Made by a program: the position numbers and the translations under genes. Shown piece by piece: positions 8,949-17,569 of a DNA stretch of 64,000 bases. Positions within the stretch are counted from its first letter, which is position 1, and the number at the start of each line of letters is the position of its first letter. This DNA is from Tepidibacillus_B infernus (GTDB lineage Bacteria; Bacillota; Bacilli; Tepidibacillales; Tepidibacillaceae): positions 2,348,155-2,412,154 of the forward strand of contig NZ_JBLWFI010000001.1 of assembly GCF_048898065.1 (NCBI RefSeq), written 5' to 3'. The notes below the pieces were generated by a model. It had not been told where the DNA came from and ran no database searches. It saw only the letters and a program-made list of their open reading frames with translations.

Positions 8949-9554
8949 ATGAATCTATTTAAAAACAATCAATGTTCTAAATATGTGATTGACTATTCTG
9001 ACCCACAAGCACTTCATTTCCTTACTAACCGTATACAATATATGATTGACCAATATGATTACCAACATTGGGTCGTGGTATGCATTGGTACTGACCGTTC
9101 TACAGGTGATTCTCTTGGGCCTTTGGTGGGATCACAATTGAGGTTGTATGACTCTACTAAAAGGGTTTTCGGGACATTAGATGAACCAGTTCATGCTTTA
9201 AACCTACAAGATACGATAGACATCATCCAAAACCATTATCCTGATTCTGGTATCATCGCGATCGATGCTAGTCTAGGACAATTAACAAGTGTGGGTACGA
9301 TTCAAGTAGTAAATGGTCCATTAAAACCAGGCGCAGGAGTGCAAAAAAATTTACCTGAGATCGGACATTTCCACATTACTGGAATTGTTAATGTAGGCGG
9401 ATTTATGGAATATTTTGTTTTACAAAATACTAGGCTTAGTATAGTCATGAAAATGGCAGATCTTATTACCCATGCGATTACCAACACGACTTGCTGGAAC
9501 CAAAATTCAGCCACATATCGAAGCCCATCAATTGGATTTGTTGATCATATGTAA
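8949..9554 (+). CDS. yyaC: Putative sporulation protease YyaC
   Basis: The 201-residue protein contains VVCIGTDRSTGDSLGPLVG near residue 40, the signature of the YyaC sporulation family, whose fold resembles germination protease and hydrogenase maturation peptidases. FHITGIVNVGGFMEYF lies in the second half. The gene occurs in endospore formers near the origin, as here, and its exact role is not established. TGGAGG lies 7 bases before the ATG. It is the only plus-strand gene on the left arm, and a bidirectional terminator follows. Confidence 0.88.
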   Translation: MNLFKNNQCSKYVIDYSDPQALHFLTNRIQYMIDQYDYQHWVVVCIGTDRSTGDSLGPLVGSQLRLYDSTKRVFGTLDEPVHALNLQDTIDIIQNHYPDSGIIAIDASLGQLTSVGTIQVVNGPLKPGAGVQKNLPEIGHFHITGIVNVGGFMEYFVLQNTRLSIVMKMADLITHAITNTTCWNQNSATYRSPSIGFVDHM

Positions 9555-9555
9555 G

Positions 9556-9591
9556 AAAAGAGCCTTAAATCAAAACGATTTAGGCTCTTTT
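9556..9591. terminator. Bidirectional terminator after yyaC
   Basis: AAAAGAGCCTTAAAT and ATTTAGGCTCTTTT form a strong stem with a short loop, with T-runs on one side and A-runs on the other. It can end yyaC on the plus strand and the DUF4446 transcript on the minus strand. Confidence 0.88.
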
Positions 9592-9642
9592 GCCATTCAC
9601 ATCACGTGCAATGCTTTCCTTTTCTAATATTCCTTTAATGCT

Positions 9643-9756
9643 TTATGCAACAATCATTTTCACATTGAGATTTTCTTTCATCTCCTTTGCAATTTGCATT
9701 GCATGGCCGGAGTATAATGGATTAACAATAAATATCAACCGTTTCCTATCCATCAT
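9643..9756 (-). CDS. Small ORF coupled to the DUF4446 gene, possible remnant
   Basis: The 37-codon frame (MMDRKRLIFIVNPLYSGHAM ...) starts in a TAATG overlap with the stop of the DUF4446 gene. After its TAA stop the frame stays open and continues SIKGILEKESIARDV, so it may be a longer gene broken by one stop codon. I do not recognise the family. The coupled start is a good sign of past or present translation, but coding status is uncertain. Confidence 0.35.
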   Translation of the reverse strand: MMDRKRLIFIVNPLYSGHAMQIAKEMKENLNVKMIVA

Positions 9757-10238
9757 TATTTAGTTGCTCTCTCTATTGCCAGAATTTCCTCTTTCGAGAG
9801 TTGGTACCTTGATTCTCCAGCCTCTAAAGGTTTAGCATAGGTGTTTGACTCACCTCTATTATAAATACTTGTTATGACGATACCGTTCTTCTTTTCATCT
9901 AAAATAGCGATTGAAAAACTTAAGTCATTTCCTTGTTCACCAAATGCATTATAGCGAATGATTCCAACTTGTCCCTTTATATTTGTTAGTTTTTCCAAAA
10001 TAAGATGAAGTTGTTTTCTATTTTGGGCAATAATTTCTTTTATCTCATCCATGTCAGTTGAAAAGTTCTCAATCATTTGTTCTAAATTATTTACACTGCC
10101 GCCCCTACTAAAACGTAAGAAGCGTTTTTTTAAGTTTTTTAATTTAAAACTAATCGTTATATTCCATATCAATAAAATTATAGCTAATAATCCGAGCAAT
10201 AAGATGATTTCATCGATATATTGTGAAACGATATCCAC
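9756..10238 (-). CDS. DUF4446 membrane-anchored protein
   Basis: The 160-residue protein has one N-terminal transmembrane helix (about residues 10-30), a short coiled coil (about 50-90) and a C-terminal domain with GIIRYNAFGEQGNDLSFSIA and DEKKNGIVITSIYNRGESNT. These are the hallmarks of DUF4446, a family linked to the parAB region in many Firmicutes. Function is unknown. It lies about 40 bases after the DUF554 gene on the same strand. Confidence 0.85.
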   Translation of the reverse strand: MDIVSQYIDEIILLLGLLAIILLIWNITISFKLKNLKKRFLRFSRGGSVNNLEQMIENFSTDMDEIKEIIAQNRKQLHLILEKLTNIKGQVGIIRYNAFGEQGNDLSFSIAILDEKKNGIVITSIYNRGESNTYAKPLEAGESRYQLSKEEILAIERATK

Positions 10239-10280
10239 TATTCATTCTTCCTTTCACATAAATATAAACTTTCCATGCGG

Positions 10281-10994
10281 TTAAAATAACTTAGAAATCC
10301 ATTGAACCAAAATGACTCCGATTGGTGCAATAATGATTGCTGGCAACATATTAGCTACATTAATTTTCTTCAATTCTAAAATATTAATCGCAATCGCAAT
10401 AATTAATATTCCTCCAGTTGCAGTAATTTCCACAATCATTGTATCTAGTAATTCTTGACTAAAAAGTAAGTGGATATATTTTGCTAATAATGCGATCATT
10501 CCTTGGTATATCAAGACAGGAACTGCTGAAAATACAACCCCAAATCCTAAGGTGGAAGCAAAGATAATTGCAGAAAAGCCATCTAACATTGCTTTTAAAT
10601 ATAATAAGCGATGGTCAAGATTTAGACCACTATTTAAAGACCCAAGTATGGCCATTGCCCCTATTGTATAAACCAGTGTAGCTGTTACAAAAGCATTCGA
10701 AATATTTCCCTTTTTCGACCCACCTAGTTTCCGTTCTAACCAGTGACCAAGTTGATCTAGTTTATCATCAATCTTTAAAATTTCCCCTAATACGCCACCA
10801 AGCACTAAACTAAGAATAACAAGTAAAAAATTCTCCGTTTTTAATCCCATTAAGATTCCCTGAATGATAACAGCTAATCCTAAACCTTGCATAACTGTAT
10901 CTCTCATCTTTAAAGGAATATTTGGTAAAAACGCACCGATCATTCCACCAAAGATAATGGCAATCGTGTTCACTAATGTACCTTGTAAGACCAT
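10281..10994 (-). CDS. DUF554 membrane protein (YdfK/YqgA type)
   Basis: The 237-residue protein has about six or seven hydrophobic helices and the DUF554 pattern: GTLVNTIAIIFGGMIGAFLP at the start, GLGLAVIIQGILMGLK, and LDGFSAIIFASTLGFGV in the centre. The family may be transporters, but none is well characterised. It starts 12 bases after the cysteine desulfurase-like gene ends, so the two are probably co-transcribed. No defects seen. Confidence 0.88.
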   Translation of the reverse strand: MVLQGTLVNTIAIIFGGMIGAFLPNIPLKMRDTVMQGLGLAVIIQGILMGLKTENFLLVILSLVLGGVLGEILKIDDKLDQLGHWLERKLGGSKKGNISNAFVTATLVYTIGAMAILGSLNSGLNLDHRLLYLKAMLDGFSAIIFASTLGFGVVFSAVPVLIYQGMIALLAKYIHLLFSQELLDTMIVEITATGGILIIAIAINILELKKINVANMLPAIIIAPIGVILVQWISKLF

Positions 10995-11005
10995 TTTTTC
11001 CTACC

Positions 11006-12163
11006 TCACATCATCAAAGAAATGATTTCTTTTAATGCATTTAAAAGCGTATCTATTTCTTTTTCCGTATTTGTGTGTCCTAAACTTACCCTCACTAAGC
11101 CACTACTTTCTGTATGACAAATTTCATGGGCTAATGGTGCACAATGAAAACCGCTTCTGACAGCGATCTGATAATGACTATCTAAAACTGTAGCAACTTC
11201 ATTAGAGTCAAGCCCTTCTATCTGAAGGCTTACAACAGGAACCCTTTCTATATGTAGATCTGGCCCATACCATTTCACTTGTGGAATTTGCTCTAAGCCC
11301 TTCAATAAATATTGTGTTAACTGCCATTCTCTGTTCTTTAACTTTTCGATACCTTGTTGTTCAATATAATCGATACCTGCTCCTAAACCAACAATTCCGA
11401 CTGTATTAAGTGTCCCTGATTCATAACGGTTAGGGCTGGCTTTGGGTTGGTCGATTTTTTCTGATTGATTTCCTGTTCCACCATGAATCAAAGGAGATAG
11501 TTCTATACTTGGATTGATATATAATCCCCCTACTCCTTGTGGACCAAGTAATGCCTTATGACCGGGAAAAGCCAATAGATCTATATTCATTTCCTTCACA
11601 TCAATCTGATACCTACCCACGGTTTGTGCTGCATCAACTAAAAAGGCTATTCCATTTTTCTTTGCTATGGCTCCAATCTCCTTAATCGGTTGAATCGTTC
11701 CTAAAACATTAGAAGCATGGGAGAAGACGAATAATCTTGTGTTTGATTGAATGGCATTCTCTATTTCCTTTAACTGAAGTTTGCTTTGTTCATTTGGTTT
11801 TACATAAGTAATTTCAATACCTAATTCTTTTCTTAGGTATTCTAACGGTCTTCTTACTGAATTATGCTCTAGATGACTTGTTATAACATGATCACCCTTT
11901 TTAAGAAACCCTTTTATTGCTTGATTTAATGCTTGAGTTGTATTCATAAAGAAAACAATTTGGTTAGGGTTTTGTACATTTAATAGTTTAGCTATTTTTA
12001 CTCTAGTTGCATAAATCGCTTCAGATGCAATAGCTGCCATCTTATGATTCCCTCTGCCAGGATTAGCACCATTTTCACGAAGAAATTGAGTTAAGGTAAA
12101 AATGACTTGCTCTGGTTTTGGCCATGAAGACGCCGCATGATCAAAATAAATCATTTTTTTCAC
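11006..12163 (-). CDS. Cysteine desulfurase-like PLP enzyme (class V aminotransferase family)
   Basis: The 385-residue protein has IYFDHAASSWPKPEQV at the start and HASNVLGTIQPI and DAAQTVGRYQID around the cofactor pocket. The Schiff-base lysine is in FPGHKALLGPQGVGGLY, and SGFHCAPLAHE carries the likely persulfide cysteine near the end. This places it in the cysteine desulfurase subfamily outside NifS/IscS proper. It could supply sulfur for tRNA or cofactor modification; the acceptor is unknown. It lies between parB and the DUF554 gene on the same strand. Confidence 0.85.
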   Translation of the reverse strand: MKKMIYFDHAASSWPKPEQVIFTLTQFLRENGANPGRGNHKMAAIASEAIYATRVKIAKLLNVQNPNQIVFFMNTTQALNQAIKGFLKKGDHVITSHLEHNSVRRPLEYLRKELGIEITYVKPNEQSKLQLKEIENAIQSNTRLFVFSHASNVLGTIQPIKEIGAIAKKNGIAFLVDAAQTVGRYQIDVKEMNIDLLAFPGHKALLGPQGVGGLYINPSIELSPLIHGGTGNQSEKIDQPKASPNRYESGTLNTVGIVGLGAGIDYIEQQGIEKLKNREWQLTQYLLKGLEQIPQVKWYGPDLHIERVPVVSLQIEGLDSNEVATVLDSHYQIAVRSGFHCAPLAHEICHTESSGLVRVSLGHTNTEKEIDTLLNALKEIISLMM

Positions 12164-12183
12164 ATCCCTATTTAAATGGATCA

Positions 12184-12216
12184 GTTAAAGATAAAGACAA
12201 CCTTTCATTGGTTGCC
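12184..12216 (-). terminator. Weak intrinsic terminator after parB
   Basis: On the minus strand GGCAACC and GGTTGTC form a 7-bp stem with a 7-base loop followed by TTTATCTTT, 11 bases after the parB stop. The T-run is interrupted, so some read-through into the desulfurase gene is likely. Confidence 0.6.
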
Positions 12217-12226
12217 TTGATGGAGG

Positions 12227-13075
12227 TTATTCTTCTATACCTAGCATCTCCAGTATTCGGTTTAAATCGCTTTGATTAAAATATTCAATTTCTATCTTCC
12301 CTTTATTTTTCCCCGTTTTAATTTTTACTGCAGTTTTAAACCGATTACGCAATTGGTCCTCCAATTGTTTATAGATAGGATTAATTGTTTCCTTTTTTTT
12401 CGTTGTTTCACGTGAAACATTTTCTTTTAAAGATTTTATTTTTTCTTCAAGTGTTCGTACACTCCAGTTTTCAGTAATCACCTTATTACATAAAAATTTC
12501 TGTTGTTCTGGATGATCTAAGGAAATTAATGCCCTTGCATGTCCCATAGAAAGGTTACCATTACCAACCTGAGATTGTATTTCATCGGGTAGTTGAAGAA
12601 GTCTCATAAAATTTGCTACGTTCGGTCGGCTTTTTCCTACTTTTGCCGCTAATTCTTCTTGAGTTAAGTTGAACTGTTGCATGAGTTTTGCGTAAGCATT
12701 GGCAATTTCGATTGGGTTTAAATTTTCCCGTTGTAAGTTTTCAATTAAAGCAATCTCCATTACTTGCTGATCAGAAAATTCCTTAATTACCACTGGAATC
12801 TTCTCTAAATTTAAAGCTTTGGTTGCACGCCATCTTCTTTCACCAGCAACAATTTCGTACCCATTAAGTGATTTTCTCACAACGATCGGTTGAATCACAC
12901 CATGCTCTTTAATAGAGTCCATCAGTTCAGATAATTGACCATCGTCAAAATTCTTTCTTGGTTGATAGGGATTTGGTCTGATTTTAGCTACTTCCAATTC
13001 AGAAATTTGATCTTTTTCATCAATATTAAGTGACGGAATTAAAGCGTCTAATCCTCTTCCAAGGCGTTTACTCAT
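12227..13075 (-). CDS. parB: Chromosome partition protein ParB (Spo0J)
   Basis: The 282-residue protein binds parS and slides as a CTP-dependent clamp to load condensin and position origins. It shows RPNPYQPRKNFDDGQLSEL, the CTP-binding GERRWRATK and IALIENLQREN. A helix-turn-helix (LTQEELAAKVGKSRPNVANF) and a C-terminal dimerisation domain follow. It overlaps parA by 8 bases. A perfect parS site lies within the gene, as in B. subtilis spo0J. Confidence 0.96.
   Translation of the reverse strand: MSKRLGRGLDALIPSLNIDEKDQISELEVAKIRPNPYQPRKNFDDGQLSELMDSIKEHGVIQPIVVRKSLNGYEIVAGERRWRATKALNLEKIPVVIKEFSDQQVMEIALIENLQRENLNPIEIANAYAKLMQQFNLTQEELAAKVGKSRPNVANFMRLLQLPDEIQSQVGNGNLSMGHARALISLDHPEQQKFLCNKVITENWSVRTLEEKIKSLKENVSRETTKKKETINPIYKQLEDQLRNRFKTAVKIKTGKNKGKIEIEYFNQSDLNRILEMLGIEE
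12404..12419. promoter_or_regulatory. parS site inside parB
   Basis: TGTTTCACGTGAAACA is a perfect 16-bp palindrome matching the bacterial parS consensus. It lies in the coding sequence of parB, the same arrangement as in B. subtilis spo0J, and would nucleate ParB loading near the origin. Confidence 0.95.
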
Positions 13076-13829
13076 ATTCAGCCACTTCCTTTGCTAAATC
13101 GATATAGACCTCAGCACCTTTTGATTTTGGATCATAGGTAACAATAGATTGACCATGACTTGGCGCCTCACTAAGCCGAACATTCCTAGGTATGATGGTT
13201 GAATATACCTTATCTTGGAAATATTTTTTAACTTCTTCAACCACTTGGATGCTTAGGTTTGTTCTTGCATCAAACATCGTCAAAAGAACCCCTTCGATCA
13301 TTAAATCTGTATTTAGATGCTTTTGAACTAATCGAATTGTATTTAATAGCTGGCTTAATCCTTCTAATGCATAGTACTCACATTGGATCGGAATTAATAC
13401 AGAATCAGCAGCTGTTAAGGAATTAACAGTTAAAATCCCTAATGAAGGTGGACAATCAATAATGACGTAATCATATTTATCCCTTACAATATGTAAAGCA
13501 CGCTTTAACCTAACCTCTCTAGAAATGGTAGGAACTAATTCTATCTCTGCCCCGGCTAATTGAATCGTTGCAGGTATAAGTTCCAAACCCTCAATTTCTG
13601 TAGGATATATCGCATCTTTAGGAGAAATATCATTGATAAGGATATCGTAAATACAATACTCTACATCAGCTTTGTTAATACCTATTCCACTCGTAGTATT
13701 ACCTTGGGGGTCAATATCCACTAACAAAACTTTCTTCCCTAATTTAGCCAAGCTTGCACTTAAATTAACCGAAGTAGTCGTTTTTCCTACTCCACCTTTT
13801 TGATTTGCGATGGCAATAATTTTCCCCAT
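13068..13829 (-). CDS. parA: Chromosome partition ATPase ParA (Soj)
   Basis: The 253-residue protein starts MGKIIAIANQKGGVGKTTTS with the deviant Walker A KGGVGKTT, then VLLVDIDPQGN and VIIDCPPSLG. These identify a ParA/MinD-type ATPase that works with ParB in origin segregation and, in B. subtilis, modulates DnaA. The stop overlaps the parB start by 8 bases. The 197-base gap to noc upstream probably holds its promoter. Confidence 0.96.
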   Translation of the reverse strand: MGKIIAIANQKGGVGKTTTSVNLSASLAKLGKKVLLVDIDPQGNTTSGIGINKADVEYCIYDILINDISPKDAIYPTEIEGLELIPATIQLAGAEIELVPTISREVRLKRALHIVRDKYDYVIIDCPPSLGILTVNSLTAADSVLIPIQCEYYALEGLSQLLNTIRLVQKHLNTDLMIEGVLLTMFDARTNLSIQVVEEVKKYFQDKVYSTIIPRNVRLSEAPSHGQSIVTYDPKSKGAEVYIDLAKEVAEYE

Positions 13830-13983
13830 TTTACTTCACCTCACTTATAACGAAAACACATGTCATTCTTGCTGCCTTATTGGTGATATTACTTGGAACA
13901 AACATCATAAAGTGCATTTAATATTTTATCTTATTTATTTGTTTGTGAATAGGGATTTTGAAGATCTTTTTTAACATGAATAA

Positions 13984-14003
13984 GCGGCAAAAATACTTGC
14001 CGC
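13984..14003 (-). terminator. Hairpin after noc
   Basis: GCGGCAA and TTGCCGC form a 7-bp GC-rich stem with a 6-base loop, 24 bases after the noc stop. On the minus strand only TTATTC follows, so it is a weak terminator or an RNA end-protecting hairpin. The remaining gap up to parA shows no gene. Confidence 0.55.
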
Positions 14004-14026
14004 CTAATAAATGTCAGTTGATTACT

Positions 14027-14848
14027 TTATTTTTTTGGAATTTTGATAATAAATTCATAATATTCATCATGATCTTTTTCATCTGTAATAATATCCATTC
14101 CTGTTTTTAAAACCATATCTACAGATTGTCTAATTGTATTCATAGCAATTCGCATATCTCTTGAAAAAGCAATTTTTTTAGTTTTTGGTTTGCTTTCACC
14201 CGTCAATTTTTCAATGATTTGTTTAATCCTTGTTTCGGTTTGTTTTACATTTAACTCTTTTTCTATGATCTCTTGTAGCAATTTTTCCTGAATAGATTGA
14301 TCAGGCAATGATAATAAAGCTCTAGCATGCCTTTCGGTGATTTTTCTTCCCATTAGAGCATCTTGAACAGTCTGAGATAAATTTAATAATCTTATTTTAT
14401 TTGCTATCGTAGATTGTCCTTTTCCTAATCTTTGAGCCAAACTCTCTTGTGTTAGTCCATGTAACTCCATCAATTTTTGATATGCTACTGCTTCCTCAAT
14501 TGCAGTTAACCCTTCACGTTGGAGGTTTTCGATTAAAGCGATTGATGCAGATTGAGCATCATTAAAATCTTTAATAATTGCTGGAATTGTTTGAAGTTCT
14601 AGTCTCTTCACTGCTCGCCATCTTCTTTCACCAGCAATGATTTCATACATACCATCACGAGGACGCACAACAATGGGTTGGATGACTCCATGAATTTTAA
14701 TGGTTTGGCTTAATTCCTCAATTCGATCTTCATCAAACAAGGACCTGGGTTGATAAGGATTGGGAACGATTTGATCCACAGGAATTTGCTTTACTTCATC
14801 ATTTCCACGATCTTGCAATCCAAAAAGACGAGATAAATGGTCTTTCAT
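14027..14848 (-). CDS. noc: Nucleoid occlusion protein Noc
   Basis: The 273-residue ParB paralogue has IPVDQIVPNPYQPRSLFDED, the CTP-binding GERRWRAVK, IALIENLQREG and a helix-turn-helix (GLTQESLAQRLGKGQSTIAN). Noc blocks division-septum assembly over the nucleoid. It is assigned as Noc rather than ParB by location, between rsmG and parA, exactly as in Bacillus. The N-terminus (MKDHLSRLFGLQDRG) is a short amphipathic segment like the membrane-targeting helix of Noc. Confidence 0.92.
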   Translation of the reverse strand: MKDHLSRLFGLQDRGNDEVKQIPVDQIVPNPYQPRSLFDEDRIEELSQTIKIHGVIQPIVVRPRDGMYEIIAGERRWRAVKRLELQTIPAIIKDFNDAQSASIALIENLQREGLTAIEEAVAYQKLMELHGLTQESLAQRLGKGQSTIANKIRLLNLSQTVQDALMGRKITERHARALLSLPDQSIQEKLLQEIIEKELNVKQTETRIKQIIEKLTGESKPKTKKIAFSRDMRIAMNTIRQSVDMVLKTGMDIITDEKDHDEYYEFIIKIPKK

Positions 14849-14931
14849 TTGACCACACCACCTACTTTAACATTCAATCATATGTATTCTCTTTCTATTT
14901 TAAAATTCCTGCACGATTAAAAAAAAGAATT

Positions 14932-14947
14932 TGTTTCACGTGAAACA
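14932..14947. promoter_or_regulatory. parS site between rsmG and noc
   Basis: TGTTTCACGTGAAACA, identical to the site in parB, lies in the short rsmG-noc gap and ends a few bases before the rsmG stop. Two copies within 2.6 kb give ParB a dense loading zone next to the origin. Confidence 0.95.
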
Positions 14948-14950
14948 TTT

Positions 14951-15673
14951 TCACTGTATTGGCTCACGATTAGGGGTTCCTGATTTTCTAGGGTATTTAT
15001 TAGGAGTAGATTTCATTTTATTGATGATAATAATTGTCCTTTCACCAAAATGTTCAGGTAAATCAAAGGTATGTTCTTTAACAAAAACTCCGCCTAAGAG
15101 TTGTATTGCCTTTTGGGCTTCAGCAATTTCTTCATTTGCTCTAGCCCCTTTTAAGGCAATCATCGATCCCTTTAACTTAATAAAGGGTAAAGATAATTCT
15201 GCAAGTACATTAAGTTTTGCAACTGCTCTAGAGATTGCAATATCAAATGATTCCCTAAGATCTGATTTCCTTGCTATTTCCTCAGCTCTACCATGAATAA
15301 AATCAACATTTTTAAGGTTAAGGGTCTCAATAAGATGTTGTAAAAAAGTAATTCGTTTATTTAAAGAATCTAATAACGTTAATTTTAAATCAGGAAAACA
15401 AATTTTTAAAGGAATGCTTGGAAAACCTGCCCCAGCACCAATATCAATCATTCTTTGTTGAGAAAAAGGATAAAAGAAAGCAGGAGTAACTGAATCAAAA
15501 AAATGCTTAACGATTACTTCCTCTGGGTCAGTAATTGCTGTAAGATTCATTTTTTTGTTCCAATCTATTAATAAATCATAGTAGGTTGCAAATTGCTGTA
15601 ATTGACTGTCTGTACAATCAATCTGATAGGGTTTCAATCTTTCCTTTAATTTTTCTATCATATCCATTTCCAT
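14951..15673 (-). CDS. rsmG: 16S rRNA (guanine-527-N7)-methyltransferase
   Basis: The 240-residue protein (MEMDMIEKLKERLKPYQI) has MIDIGAGAGFPSIPLKI as its S-adenosylmethionine-binding loop, then LTLLDSLNKRITFLQHL and ISRAVAKL. RsmG methylates G527 of 16S rRNA. I place the start at the ATG one base after the mnmG stop, with GGGG 7 bases upstream, instead of a TTG inside mnmG; this gives the family length. It lies in the mnmE-mnmG-rsmG-noc order typical of the origin. Confidence 0.95.
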   Translation of the reverse strand: MEMDMIEKLKERLKPYQIDCTDSQLQQFATYYDLLIDWNKKMNLTAITDPEEVIVKHFFDSVTPAFFYPFSQQRMIDIGAGAGFPSIPLKICFPDLKLTLLDSLNKRITFLQHLIETLNLKNVDFIHGRAEEIARKSDLRESFDIAISRAVAKLNVLAELSLPFIKLKGSMIALKGARANEEIAEAQKAIQLLGGVFVKEHTFDLPEHFGERTIIIINKMKSTPNKYPRKSGTPNREPIQ

Positions 15674-15674
15674 C

Positions 15675-17543
15675 TTATTTCCCCTGTTCAATATAGACTA
15701 ATAAAATCGAAATATCTGCAGGGCTAACACCAGATATTCTAGAGGCCTGGCCAATATTCATAGGTTGAATTTTATTTAACTTTTCTCTTGCTTCCATAGA
15801 AAGACCACTTATTTTATTATAATCTACCCATTCTGGTATTTTCTTTGCCTCAACCTTTTTCATTTTCTCTACAAGTAACAATTGTTTCTCTATATATCCT
15901 GAGTATTTGATTTGAATTTCAACCTGTTCCTTCATTTCAGCAGATAATTCCACAGGACTGGGTGAGAGTTTTTCGATGATTTCGTAAGTAATTTCAGGTC
16001 TTCTAAGCAATGTAGCCAATTCAACAGCATTGTTTAATTCAGAAGTTCCTACCTCTTTCATCATCACTTGAACCTCTTCTGAAGGTCTGATCTTTTCCGT
16101 TTTTAAGCGATTGATCTCTTGTTCAATTTTCTCTTTTTTATCAAGAAAACGTTGATATCGTTCCTCATCAATCAAACCAAGTTGATACCCTATTTCTCGA
16201 AGTCTTAGATCTGCGTTATCATGACGCAACAACAAACGGTATTCTGCCCTTGAAGTTAATAGTCGATAAGGTTCATTGGTACCCTTTGTAACCAAATCAT
16301 CAATAAGCACCCCGATATAAGCTTGAGAACGATCCAATACGACTGGATCTTTTCCTAATACCCTGCATGCAGCATTGATACCAGCCATAAGACCCTGACC
16401 TGCAGCTTCTTCATACCCAGAGGTTCCATTTAATTGTCCAGCTGTAAATAAATTCTTAATCTTTTTCGTCTCTAAGGTTGGCCATAATTGAGTAGGTACG
16501 ATTACATCATATTCAATTGCGTACCCAGCCCGCATGATCTCTGCGTTTTCTAAACCAGGAATCGTTCGTAGCATATCAATCTGAACTTCCTCTGGTAAAC
16601 TCGTAGAAAGTCCTTGAACATACATCTCATTTGTATGTTCCCCTTCAGGTTCCAAGAAAATTTGGTGGCGTGGTTTATCATTAAAACGTACTACTTTGTC
16701 CTCAATAGAAGGACAATATCTTGGGCCGGTACCTTCAATGACTCCGGAAAACATCGGGGCCCGGTGTAGATTATTATTGATGATCGAATGAGTTAGAAAA
16801 TTGGTATAGGTTAACCAACATGGAATTTGATCTAAACGATATTCAGTTGTATCAAAAGAAAAAGCTCTAGGCTCTTCATCTCCTGGTTGAATTTCCATTT
16901 TGGAAAAATCAATTGAATCTCGATCAACCCTTGGAGGAGTCCCAGTCTTAAATCTGACGAGTTCAAAACCTATTTCTCTTAAGTGTTCAGATAATTTAAC
17001 AGATGGTTGTTGATTATTTGGACCACTTTCATAGATCAGATCACCTAAAATAATTCTACCCCTTAAATAAGTCCCTGTTGTTAATACAACGGTTTGACAA
17101 TAATATTCTGCACCAGTTCGAGTGATTACCCCTTTTACCACTTGATCTTCAATGATAAGCTTTTCTACCATCGTTTGTTTTAAAGTTAAGTGAGGGGTCG
17201 TTTCTAACGTTTTTTTCATCTCTTTTTGGTATTCGAACTTATCTGCTTGAGCGCGCAATGCATGGACAGCAGGACCTTTTCCGGTATTTAGCATCCTCAT
17301 CTGCAAATATGTTTTATCAATATTCCTTCCCATTTCACCACCCAAGGCATCGATTTCTCTAACAACATGTCCTTTTGCTGGCCCGCCAATAGATGGGTTA
17401 CAAGGCATAAAAGCAATCGTATCTAAACTAATGGTCAGTAATAAAGTTTCTACTCCCATTCTGGCAGCTGCTAGTGCAGCTTCTACACCTGCATGTCCTG
17501 CACCTACTACAATGCAGCCAAATTCACCAGCTTTATATCCCAT
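15675..17543 (-). CDS. mnmG: tRNA uridine-34 carboxymethylaminomethyl synthesis FAD enzyme MnmG
   Basis: About 622 residues beginning MGYKAGEFGCIVVGAGHAGV with the FAD-binding GAGHAG, then CNPSIGGPAKGHVVREIDALGG and YLQMRMLNTGKGPAVHALRAQ. MnmG works with MnmE to modify U34 of certain tRNAs. The ATG at 17543 has GGAGG 7 bases upstream and is preferred to one 8 codons earlier. The GTPase partner mnmE lies just upstream, 26 bases away. Confidence 0.95.
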   Translation of the reverse strand: MGYKAGEFGCIVVGAGHAGVEAALAAARMGVETLLLTISLDTIAFMPCNPSIGGPAKGHVVREIDALGGEMGRNIDKTYLQMRMLNTGKGPAVHALRAQADKFEYQKEMKKTLETTPHLTLKQTMVEKLIIEDQVVKGVITRTGAEYYCQTVVLTTGTYLRGRIILGDLIYESGPNNQQPSVKLSEHLREIGFELVRFKTGTPPRVDRDSIDFSKMEIQPGDEEPRAFSFDTTEYRLDQIPCWLTYTNFLTHSIINNNLHRAPMFSGVIEGTGPRYCPSIEDKVVRFNDKPRHQIFLEPEGEHTNEMYVQGLSTSLPEEVQIDMLRTIPGLENAEIMRAGYAIEYDVIVPTQLWPTLETKKIKNLFTAGQLNGTSGYEEAAGQGLMAGINAACRVLGKDPVVLDRSQAYIGVLIDDLVTKGTNEPYRLLTSRAEYRLLLRHDNADLRLREIGYQLGLIDEERYQRFLDKKEKIEQEINRLKTEKIRPSEEVQVMMKEVGTSELNNAVELATLLRRPEITYEIIEKLSPSPVELSAEMKEQVEIQIKYSGYIEKQLLLVEKMKKVEAKKIPEWVDYNKISGLSMEAREKLNKIQPMNIGQASRISGVSPADISILLVYIEQGK

Positions 17544-17569
17544 CTTCATTCCTCCAATGAATGTCATCT

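Noticed and set aside
13830..14026. Noc-binding sites near noc and parA
   Set aside because: I looked for the ATTTCCCGGGAAAT-type palindrome and found none that I could support.
14931..15296. Plus-strand frame starting with MFHVKH over rsmG
   Set aside because: It opposes the well-conserved rsmG gene, starts inside the parS site and matches no family.
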